Below the pieces are notes generated by a model. That model did not search any database. It was given only the letters and a program-made list of their open reading frames with translations, and was not told where the DNA came from. A DNA stretch of 7,355 bases from Thermoanaerobaculia bacterium (GTDB taxonomy: Bacteria; Acidobacteriota; Thermoanaerobaculia; Multivoradales; JAHEKO01), in the NCBI GenBank assembly GCA_029287645.1, contig JARFQS010000254.1:1-7355 (forward strand), read 5' to 3'. Position numbers and translations under genes: made by a program. Below, piece by piece: positions 1-5,261 of the stretch (position 1 is the stretch's first letter; each line of letters starts with the position of its first letter).

Positions 1-1342
1 CACCAGGTACGAGGAGGTCCGATTGGAAGAAGAGTCTCGCCTTTGGCGCCCACACGCCGAGTGCCGCAGAGACGTGGGGACCTGCTCCGAGGGGAAGCAA
101 TTCGACAGATCGGTCTGTATCCTCGAGCACGAGTCGTTGCGAAACAGGGATGACTTTCGCGTCGAGACCCTTCGATGTCAGGCGATCGGGCGGCATGGTT
201 GGGCGATTGAGCGCCCGTTCCAGGAAATCGGCCACCTCGGCCGGAGCATAGATGGCGGCACCCGTGGCGGCGAAGGCGCGGGCCCCACCGGCATGGTCGT
301 CGTGCGCGTGAGTCAGCGCGACGGCGCGGATGGACTGGTCCGGCCATTGTTCGTGAAGGAAGTCGATGAAACGTTCTGAGAGTCCACTGATCCCGAGGCC
401 GGGCACGAGGTCGGTGGGTGGGATCTGGTGCATCTCGACCCAGCCCGCCGGGGCGTCGGCGACGATGAGGCCGGCACCGGTCTCGACGACCAGATGATGG
501 AAGCCGGTGCGGACGCCGAGCACCCGCCACACTCCGTCGGCCAGGGCCTCCCGCTGCATATCGATACGCGCCGGCCAGTTCTCGGGCGGCACCTCGCGCT
601 CCTCGGTAGCGGCGGCGCGGCCTGCGAGCTTCGCCGCCTCCTCGGCGCTCAGGATGCGTCGCTCGGCGCCGGCCACGAACATGAGGGCGCCGTCGACGCT
701 GAGCTCGACCTCGGGCTCCGCGTCGGCTTCAGGAGGCCAGGTCCATGTCCAGCGCATGGGTACCCGACCGCGCAATGGCAGGTCGACGGTGGTCTCCAGG
801 ACCCGGAGCCTCCGATCCTCGATGCGGGCTCGCACGGCACTGGTCTCCTGCGGGTAGCGGATCTCGATCCATCCCTGGTCGTCGCGATTGACGATCCACT
901 CTGGATAGCGCTCGAGCTCTGTCACCAGGCGCCTCGGATCGAGGCGGCGGGTCCGGCGAGCCTCAGCAGTGATGTCCTTGCCCCGGAAGACGATGTCCGG
1001 GGAAGAACTCTCGCCTACGATCCTGACTTCGTTCGGCATCCGGTACTGGACAGTGAAGGTGCTCTCGACATCCGGGTTCGAGTGACCGGCGCCGTGGAAC
1101 TGCACGAAGTCGGGATCGTCGCTCGAAACGACGCACATGCGGGCCGGGTAGAGCTCGTCGACTCCGGGGCCGAGGCCCTGGAGACGGGCACCGAGGTTGA
1201 AGTCGCCGGTGAGACAGAACTCTTCGAACACTGGCTCTGGTGGGGCAGTAGACCGCTCGGTCTGTGCCAGAGCCGGGGCCAAGAGCAGCGACTCCACAGT
1301 GATCAGGGCAGCGAGGCCACACAGCAAGAAGCGATTTGACAT
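1..1342 (-). CDS. Secreted metallo-beta-lactamase-fold hydrolase, partial (3' end outside window)
   Basis: This is an open frame of 447 codons from the ATG at 1342 to the left edge, without a stop. Residues 1-26 form a signal peptide: short charged start (MSNR), hydrophobic core, and an ALA cleavage site before Gln27, so the protein is probably exported. Residues 30-260 are an N-terminal region I do not recognise. From about residue 268 the fold looks like an MBL enzyme: VWRVLG and HHLVVETGAGLIVADAP are the first beta strands, and THAHDDHAGGAR (344-355) is the HxHxDH dinuclear metal motif with His345, His347, Asp349 and His350. GAGPHVSAALGV supplies a likely third ligand, His423, and FFQSDLLVP a likely bridging Asp442. 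The last metal histidine would lie beyond the edge. The family includes hydrolases of many substrates, so no substrate can be given. No Shine-Dalgarno precedes the ATG. The upstream neighbour on the same strand is the stub of a molybdopterin oxidoreductase, 56 bp away, and the two may once have shared an operon. Confidence 0.9.
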   Translation of the reverse strand, partial: MSNRFLLCGLAALITVESLLLAPALAQTERSTAPPEPVFEEFCLTGDFNLGARLQGLGPGVDELYPARMCVVSSDDPDFVQFHGAGHSNPDVESTFTVQYRMPNEVRIVGESSSPDIVFRGKDITAEARRTRRLDPRRLVTELERYPEWIVNRDDQGWIEIRYPQETSAVRARIEDRRLRVLETTVDLPLRGRVPMRWTWTWPPEADAEPEVELSVDGALMFVAGAERRILSAEEAAKLAGRAAATEEREVPPENWPARIDMQREALADGVWRVLGVRTGFHHLVVETGAGLIVADAPAGWVEMHQIPPTDLVPGLGISGLSERFIDFLHEQWPDQSIRAVALTHAHDDHAGGARAFAATGAAIYAPAEVADFLERALNRPTMPPDRLTSKGLDAKVIPVSQRLVLEDTDRSVELLPLGAGPHVSAALGVWAPKARLFFQSDLLVPG

Positions 1343-1348
1343 GCCGGG

Positions 1349-1354
1349 ATTATG
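1349..1354 (-). promoter_or_regulatory. Possible -10 element (CATAAT) for the MBL gene
   Basis: CATAAT lies 6 nt before the ATG of the MBL gene, where a -10 box would place the transcript start at or next to the ATG. There is no Shine-Dalgarno in that gap. No convincing -35 hexamer is seen 16-18 bp further upstream (TGAGGC at best), so this is a weak call. It gains some weight because the same arrangement occurs before the higB remnant and the AroM gene. Confidence 0.25.
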
Positions 1355-1398
1355 CCACTGGAGAAGTGGTTGCCTCAGCCGTCTCCTGTCGGGCGACT

Positions 1399-1512
1399 TC
1401 ACGCCTTGGATGTGTCGTCGAGGAAGCGAATGTGCTTGCTGAAGGGGAGCTCGCGGATGCGCTGCCCCGTGGCGGCGAAGATGGCGTTGCCGAGAGCCGG
1501 GGCCGCTCCTGG
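1399..1512 (-). pseudogene. C-terminal stub of a molybdopterin-binding xanthine dehydrogenase/aldehyde oxidase-type subunit
   Basis: On the minus strand, 37 codons ending at a TGA (1399-1401) read PGAAPALGNAIFAATGQR, then IRELPFSKHIRF and a short tail. The block APALGNAIFAATGQRIRELP matches the strongly conserved extreme C-terminus of the large molybdopterin-cofactor subunit of xanthine dehydrogenase/isoquinoline oxidoreductase-type enzymes (family knowledge recalled, not searched). Those subunits are normally over 700 residues long. Upstream of the Pro-Gly the frame stays open for a while, but the residues (GEDRLKFRTF) no longer resemble the expected GEPPLPP-like lead-in, and the higA gene begins only 58 bp away. 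There is no room for the rest, so this is a remnant left by deletion or insertion, with a breakpoint near 1510-1520. It is unlikely to be expressed as a working protein. Confidence 0.75.
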
Positions 1513-1540
1513 AAAAGTTCGAAACTTCAGTCGATCTTCG

Positions 1541-1554
1541 CCACCTACAGGTGG
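1541..1554 (-). other. Small inverted repeat downstream of higA
   Basis: CCACCT-AC-AGGTGG is a perfect 14-base inverted repeat 16 bp after the higA stop codon. As RNA on the minus strand it would form a 5-bp stem with a 4-nt loop. A second short hairpin (AAGTT/AACTT, 1515-1527) follows, with two more T residues after it on the minus strand. Together they could be a weak end-of-transcript signal for higA, but neither is a classical terminator. Confidence 0.25.
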
Positions 1555-1570
1555 GTGTTTGGAGATCAGC

Positions 1571-1876
1571 CTACGCGGCGACTGGCTTGATGCGTTGAAT
1601 GTCCCGCGCTTTGGGCGAGTGCATGGCCTGCCAGAGATCCCAGTTGCGCTGGCTGTTCAACCAGAACTCCGGGGTAGTTCGGAAGAGCCGGGCAAGGCGC
1701 AGCGCCGTGTCCGGCGTCACACCACGCTTGCCGTTGATGATCTCGTTGATCCTCGGGAAGGAGACACCGATGCGCCGGGCCAACTCGGTCTGGGTCATGT
1801 CCAGAGGAGCGAGAAACTCCTCATGGAGCATCTCGCCGGGATGGGTCGGCGGCCGATTCTTGGGGAGGGTAGCCAT
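1571..1876 (-). CDS. higA: HigA-type antitoxin (XRE-family helix-turn-helix)
   Basis: The 101-residue product has the hallmarks of the HigA/VapI antidote family: RPPTHPGEMLHEEFL at residues 9-22, then an XRE-type helix-turn-helix (TQTELARRIGVSFPRINEI, about 28-46), the signature NGKRGVTPDTALRLARLF (49-66), and TTPEFWLNSQRNWDLW (68-82). Length is normal for the family. HigA neutralises the mRNA-cutting toxin HigB by forming a complex and represses its own operon through the helix-turn-helix. I chose the ATG at 1876; a TTG codon just before it would add one residue. In family members the toxin gene lies immediately upstream on the same strand. Here only a stub of it remains, so the antitoxin appears intact but orphaned. 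The gene probably uses the promoter at 1925-1953. Downstream is the stub of an unrelated oxidoreductase gene, which marks this as a rearranged spot. Confidence 0.93.
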   Translation of the reverse strand: MATLPKNRPPTHPGEMLHEEFLAPLDMTQTELARRIGVSFPRINEIINGKRGVTPDTALRLARLFRTTPEFWLNSQRNWDLWQAMHSPKARDIQRIKPVAA

Positions 1877-1919
1877 CAAATACGTCCTGTGTGCCCTGGT
1901 TGTCGAAAGACCGACTCAT
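1821..1919 (-). pseudogene. higB: Truncated HigB-type toxin gene (5' remnant)
   Basis: An ATG at 1919 opens a 32-codon frame starting MSRSFDNQGTQDVFDG. This resembles the N-terminus of RelE-superfamily HigB toxins, whose common pattern is M-x-x-SF-x(5)-T-x(3)-F-x-G (recalled). The similarity ends at about codon 16 (near 1872), exactly where the higA ATG (1876) begins. The remaining codons simply read through higA in another frame and stop at 1821-1823. A complete HigB is about 90 residues, so roughly 230 bp are missing, including all catalytic residues and the usual DYH-like end. Position (first gene behind the module's promoter, directly before higA) supports the call. The matched part is very short, so chance similarity cannot be excluded. 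A deletion joining the start of higB to the start of higA is the simplest reading. Confidence 0.6.
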
Positions 1920-1924
1920 GGAGA

Positions 1925-1953
1925 ATTATAATGGATAACGTTATACATAACAA
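1925..1953 (-). promoter_or_regulatory. Sigma70-type promoter of the higB-remnant/higA unit
   Basis: On the minus strand TTGTTA (1948-1953) is followed after 17 bp by a perfect TATAAT (1925-1930). The box ends 5 nt before the ATG at 1919, so transcription would start at about that ATG and give a leaderless or nearly leaderless message. The stretch is clearly AT-rich within GC-rich surroundings. It is the best promoter in the window by consensus and spacing. Confidence 0.7.
1935..1944. promoter_or_regulatory. Putative HigA operator palindrome
   Basis: ATAACGTTAT is a perfect 10-bp palindrome inside the 17-bp promoter spacer, and a second palindrome, ATTATAAT (1925-1932), covers the -10 box 2 bp away. 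HigA proteins are known to repress their own promoter by binding a palindrome that overlaps it. Location and symmetry fit an autorepression site; binding itself is inferred. Confidence 0.5.
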
Positions 1954-2352
1954 TCTTGTCGAACTAGATCCGCCAGCTTCTGGCCCGACGATATACACGG
2001 TTGGTGTCCCCCCATTGGTGACGGAATTACAGGATGGTTCTCGCAAAGTGGCCCCGAGGTGCAGCTGAAGCTCAGATACACTGGTGCAAATCCCATGGCG
2101 TTGGAATGAAGGAGCTCGAGATCAGGAGTGTGCCGGGGTGCTGGGGAGCCGGTCCGTGCGAGTAGCGACTGAATCGATTGTCAGAGATCGCCCTACCCGT
2201 TGGGGTATTCCCAACCTGGCAGATCAACAGTAGAAAAGGGGCAGTCCAGAGAAGATCCGAGATCGGCGGTGCGGGTAGACCGCTGAGCGCTCGAGAGATA
2301 GCTCGAACCATCGAGGCTCGTTTGCCGTGCCGATGGCGAGGAGTGTCGACTT

Positions 2353-2374
2353 GCCGAGCAGAGTAGGGCTCGGC
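2353..2374 (+). other. Hairpin in the putative 5' leader of the secreted-protein gene
   Basis: GCCGAGC pairs perfectly with GCTCGGC across an 8-nt loop (AGAGTAGG). It lies 28 bp before the Shine-Dalgarno of the gene at 2417. No T-run follows, so it is not a standard terminator. It could be a leader structure or a protein-binding site, or it could be chance in GC-rich DNA. Confidence 0.3.
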
Positions 2375-2402
2375 TCATCCATACGGTGCAGGTTTCGAGG
2401 GA

Positions 2403-2408
2403 AGGAGG
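2403..2408 (+). promoter_or_regulatory. Strong ribosome binding site deciding the start at 2417
   Basis: AGGAGG, within GAAGGAGGAG, is a near-full match to the anti-Shine-Dalgarno sequence and lies 8 nt before the ATG at 2417. It fixes the start there rather than at upstream in-frame codons, which would put a charged, unrelated stretch in front of the signal peptide. Confidence 0.8.
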
Positions 2409-2416
2409 AGCAGGAG

Positions 2417-2983
2417 ATGCAGAAAGAGATGGTTTGGGCTGTTTGCCTGACTGTGGTCTGGTGTTGTGGCCTGGCCACGGCCGCAAGCGGAGAGGAGGTA
2501 GAAATGAAGCAGAATCAGCGTGAGGTGATCGAGATAGAGGTCAAGGCCGGCAGTATCGGCTATGTCAACAAGGATTCGCGACCGATCCCCGAGCTCACTT
2601 TCGGGAGCCCATTCCAGCTCACGGTTCACTGGGTCGATCCAGTTATCGACTCACTCACGCTCTCGGAGTTTCGATTGGTGGCGTTCGACCCGAACGCCTA
2701 TGCCACAGGCAGCGTCATCTGGCCTCCAGATCCCGACTATCGGCTCGAGCTCCAGGATGATCATGGCACCCCGATGCGTAGCGTTTCTTTGGACTATTCG
2801 GGTGCCTCGACCACGACAGTGACCCTGATTCTGAAGAGAGAGATGACAGTGGAGGTACTGAGGGAGAGCTTCAGGGAGAGACTCGAGACACCGCAACTCA
2901 TCTTGTTTACTGTCAACGCCCGAGCCGGTGATACAGAGTTCGTTCTCGATCCGCCCTGGGTAGGTAAACCACCCACAGGCTGA
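2417..2983 (+). CDS. Small secreted protein of unknown function
   Basis: The product has 188 residues. Residues 1-23 look like a signal peptide (MQKEMVWAVCLTVVWCCGLA followed by TAA), with likely cleavage after Ala22 or Ala23, so the mature protein of about 165 residues is probably periplasmic or secreted. The paired cysteines at 16-17 do not make a good lipobox because Trp15 precedes them. The mature part alternates hydrophobic and polar residues as in a beta-sandwich (VIEIEVKAGSIGYV; FQLTVHWVDPVIDSL; TTTVTLILKREMTVEVL; LILFTVNARAG) and has no further cysteines, no metal motif and no membrane helix. I do not recognise the family. It stands alone on the plus strand and converges on the kinase-TPR gene, whose stop is 36 bp away. 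The open frame, ribosome site and signal peptide make it a real gene with good confidence. Confidence 0.8.
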   Translation: MQKEMVWAVCLTVVWCCGLATAASGEEVEMKQNQREVIEIEVKAGSIGYVNKDSRPIPELTFGSPFQLTVHWVDPVIDSLTLSEFRLVAFDPNAYATGSVIWPPDPDYRLELQDDHGTPMRSVSLDYSGASTTTVTLILKREMTVEVLRESFRERLETPQLILFTVNARAGDTEFVLDPPWVGKPPTG

Positions 2984-3018
2984 GAAAAGGGTCTGAAGAG
3001 GGTCCGGTTCTCGATGGG

Positions 3019-5187
3019 CTAGGGCGAGTCCGTGGACTCGAGGATGTGGCGAAACCCGGGGTCGTCGAGGTAGCTGGCAAAGGCCAGGTCTTTTTCGAAC
3101 TCCTGGCGCGGATAGCCGGCCTCGATGGCTCGCTCGATGTAGTCCGCCATCGTGGTCTCATCGCCGGCCAGGGCGTAGATCTGGGCGCCCTGGAAGAGCA
3201 GTGTTGGGCTCGCGGACGACAGCTCTTCGGCCTCGCGTAAGTTTTCGATCGATTCCTGATAGCGACCGAGTTTGGCCGCGCAAACGGCGCGGGGGCCCAG
3301 GTAGGCGGCCTCCGGTCCGCTCTGCTCGAGCCAGCGGTCGTAGCTCTGAATAGCCTGCCGGTAGAAGTCCTCGGCCCGAGCCCGATCTCCCAGCTTCTCG
3401 TGGGCCTCCGCCAATCCATGCGGCGCCCAGAGGTACTCGGGGTCGATCTCGAGGACGCGCTCGTAGGTCGAGATCGCGTCGTCCAGCCGGTCCAGATAGA
3501 AATAGCAATTGGCGAGGTTGTAGGCGGCATCCGCGTCGTCCGTGATGCGCAACAGACGGCGCAATAGTGGGATCGCTTCCAGATAGCGCCCCTGTTGGCC
3601 ATAGATCGTCCCGAGATTGTTGAGCCCGCTCGGCGAGTCGGGGTTGTACTCCAGGACCTGCTCGTATTCGACGGCGGCCTCGTTGGTACGGCCCTGTTGC
3701 CACAGCACCCAGGCGAGCGCCAAGCGGGGCCGCGTGTCGGTGCCGGCCAGTGTCACGCTCTTGCGAAGTTGCTCGAGACCGCGATCGAGCTCGCCCATCT
3801 TCACCAGCGCCTCACCCAGCAGGGTGTAACCGAACGGGTTCTGCGGTGCGACCTCGATCACTTTGCGCCCTATCCGCTCGGCCTCCTCGAGCTCGTCGTC
3901 GAAAAGCGCCAGGTTCCCCACGGCGAGCAAGGCCTCGACCTGGTCTGGATCCTGGTCCAGAGCCGAGCGAGCGAGCTCGCGAGCCTCCTCACGCTGCTCC
4001 GCGTCGGGATAGATGAGCTGCAGCTCGGTCAGAAATCTGGCCAGCCGACCCTGGATCAAGGGATTGTCCGGCTCGAGCTGCAAGGCCCGGCGATAGCGGT
4101 CCTCGGCTTCCTCCAGGTTCTCCCTCGTCAAGCCACGCAGCTCGTGGACCTCGGCCTGATCGAGGAGCTCCTGGACCTCGGGGCTCATCTGGGGCGGCTC
4201 GGGCGGAGTGCGGCCATCGAGGATCCACCAAACGGTGAGGCCCAGGATGGCGATCAAGGCCGCGGCCGTGAGATTCCGCAGGATCTTCGGGCGAGGAGAC
4301 GGAGGGATGACGACAGTCCGGGATCCGGAGGTACCGGTCGAGATTTCTTGTTGCAGGGCCGTCAGCTCGTTGCGGACGTCCTTGGCCGACTGCAGCCGGG
4401 CCTCCCGGTCTTTCTCCAGGCAGAGGCTGATGATGCGCGCGGCGTGGTGAGGAACGCTCGGTTTGATCTGGTCCACCGGCACCGGAATATCGCGCAGGAT
4501 GGAGGACTGGATCTCGGCCTTCGTCTTGCCTCTGAAAGGTCGCCTGCCAGTGGCCGCTTCGTACAGGAGGATGCCGAGCGAGAAGATGTCGGAACGCTGG
4601 TCGGCTTCGTCGCCCAGGAGCTGCTCGGGAGCCATGTAGGGCACGGTGCCGAGAATACGGCCCTCCTCGGTGAGGGGCTCGGTCGGGGCCCTCGGGTCGA
4701 CCGTCTGGTCGGCGTCCTGGATGGCCTTGGCCAAGCCGAAATCGACCACTTTCACCTGGCCTTTGTTGGTGACGATGACGTTGCCGGGTTTTAGGTCGCG
4801 GTGGATGACGTTGCTCTCATGGGCCGCGGCCAGGGCATCGGCCAGCGGTATGCCGATCTTGAAGAGCTCCGGTACCGAAAGGCCGCCACGCGGAATGTAA
4901 TCTCTCAGGTCTTTACCCTCGAGAAGCTCCATGGTCAGGAACTGCACCCCATCGACGGACTCGACCGAGTGTATGGTGACGATGTTGGGGTGGCTCAGGG
5001 AGGCGAGGGTCTTGGCTTCGCTCCGGAACCTCCTGAGACTCTCATCACTGTTGGAGACAGCCTGGGGCAGGACCTTGAGTGCCACCCGACGGTCGAGCTC
5101 GGTGTCGAGCGCCAGGTAGACCTCACCCATGCCGCCCTCGCCGAGCTTCTCCGAAATTCGGTAGTGTCCGAGAGTCTGGCCAATCAT
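3019..5187 (-). CDS. Transmembrane Ser/Thr protein kinase with C-terminal TPR repeats
   Basis: This 722-residue protein begins with a complete PknB-type kinase domain (about 9-280). The glycine loop is GEGGMGEVY (16-24), the ATP lysine is Lys38 (VALKVL), and the helix C glutamate is probably Glu57. The catalytic loop is HRDLKPGN (129-136) with Asp131, DFG is at 149-151, and the activation segment ends GTVPYMAPE (180-188). All catalytic residues are present, so it should be active. A basic, proline-rich linker leads to one membrane helix (about 306-323, ending VWWIL). Residues 334-722 form about ten tetratricopeptide repeats (for example AAYNLANCYFYLDRLDDA), expected outside the cytoplasm, where they could sense a ligand or partner protein. 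Start codon: the ATG at 5187 has GAGGGG 5 nt upstream. The gene is divergent from the AroM gene across 74 bp. Kinase-TPR proteins of this layout are frequent in Acidobacteriota and related groups; the target is unknown. Confidence 0.95.
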   Translation of the reverse strand: MIGQTLGHYRISEKLGEGGMGEVYLALDTELDRRVALKVLPQAVSNSDESLRRFRSEAKTLASLSHPNIVTIHSVESVDGVQFLTMELLEGKDLRDYIPRGGLSVPELFKIGIPLADALAAAHESNVIHRDLKPGNVIVTNKGQVKVVDFGLAKAIQDADQTVDPRAPTEPLTEEGRILGTVPYMAPEQLLGDEADQRSDIFSLGILLYEAATGRRPFRGKTKAEIQSSILRDIPVPVDQIKPSVPHHAARIISLCLEKDREARLQSAKDVRNELTALQQEISTGTSGSRTVVIPPSPRPKILRNLTAAALIAILGLTVWWILDGRTPPEPPQMSPEVQELLDQAEVHELRGLTRENLEEAEDRYRRALQLEPDNPLIQGRLARFLTELQLIYPDAEQREEARELARSALDQDPDQVEALLAVGNLALFDDELEEAERIGRKVIEVAPQNPFGYTLLGEALVKMGELDRGLEQLRKSVTLAGTDTRPRLALAWVLWQQGRTNEAAVEYEQVLEYNPDSPSGLNNLGTIYGQQGRYLEAIPLLRRLLRITDDADAAYNLANCYFYLDRLDDAISTYERVLEIDPEYLWAPHGLAEAHEKLGDRARAEDFYRQAIQSYDRWLEQSGPEAAYLGPRAVCAAKLGRYQESIENLREAEELSSASPTLLFQGAQIYALAGDETTMADYIERAIEAGYPRQEFEKDLAFASYLDDPGFRHILESTDSP
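3025..3040. repeat. Perfect inverted repeat at the convergent gene ends
   Basis: CGAGTCC-GT-GGACTCG overlaps the last codons of the kinase gene, just inside its stop, and lies 41 bp after the stop of the convergent secreted-protein gene. The arms are 7 bp, and as RNA a 6-bp stem with a CGTG loop is more realistic. No T-run follows on either strand. It could act as a weak bidirectional transcription barrier, but it also encodes the kinase C-terminus, so the symmetry may be coincidental. Confidence 0.3.
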
Positions 5188-5194
5188 TGTGGCC

Positions 5195-5237
5195 CCTCTA
5201 CCCAGTGGTACGAACAGCTTATCTCAACCAGTAGAGG
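5195..5237 (-). promoter_or_regulatory. Inverted repeat containing the kinase ribosome binding site
   Basis: In the 74-bp divergent intergenic region CCTCTAC (5195-5201) and GTAGAGG (5231-5237) form a 7-bp inverted repeat with a 29-nt spacer. On the minus strand the inner arm is the kinase Shine-Dalgarno itself (GTAGAGGGG, ending 5 nt before the ATG at 5187). If transcription starts upstream of 5237, the leader could pair with and hide the ribosome site. Alternatively the arms could be half-sites for a regulator of both divergent genes. The long spacer makes either reading tentative. Confidence 0.35.
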
Positions 5238-5249
5238 TTATCGGGGCTG

Positions 5250-5255
5250 TATGAT
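5250..5255 (+). promoter_or_regulatory. Possible -10 element (TATGAT) for the AroM gene
   Basis: TATGAT matches the -10 consensus at five of six positions and ends 6 nt before the ATG at 5262. No Shine-Dalgarno lies between, so the transcript would be leaderless or nearly so. No good -35 hexamer is visible 17-18 bp upstream. Confidence 0.4.
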
Positions 5256-5261
5256 CGTGAC

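Larger units (their letters stand above)
1954..2416. other. Intergenic region without a recognisable gene
   Basis: About 460 bp lie between the divergent higA promoter and the start of the small secreted protein. Short frames exist on both strands, but none has a recognisable protein sequence together with a ribosome site. Visible structure is limited to small inverted repeats: GTTGGG-GTATT-CCCAAC (2199-2215), the palindrome GAGCGCTC (2285-2292), TCGAG-AGATAG-CTCGA (2291-2306) and the 7-bp hairpin at 2353-2374. No convincing promoter hexamer pair for the plus-strand gene was found. The stretch may hold remains of decayed genes too diverged to name. Confidence 0.5.

Noticed and set aside
428..1339. 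A 303-codon plus-strand open frame
   Set aside because: The minus strand here encodes a signal peptide and an MBL domain with its metal motif; the plus-strand product resembles nothing and is antisense noise.
1352..2068. A 238-codon plus-strand open frame across the higA region
   Set aside because: It overlaps higA, the XDH-type stump and the higB promoter on the other strand, and its translation has no domain character.
2178..2366. Short frames on both strands in the 460-bp intergenic region
   Set aside because: They start at poor or unusual codons without ribosome sites and have no recognisable sequence. They are left as intergenic.
2459..2467. Lipobox in the small secreted protein (VVWC)
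   Set aside because: Trp precedes the cysteine, where lipoprotein signal peptides need a small residue. An ordinary signal peptidase I site (ATA/TAA) follows a few residues later.
3595..4794. A 399-codon plus-strand open frame opposite the kinase-TPR gene
   Set aside because: The opposite strand encodes a complete kinase and TPR protein. The plus-strand frame has no motif or ribosome site and follows third-position GC bias.
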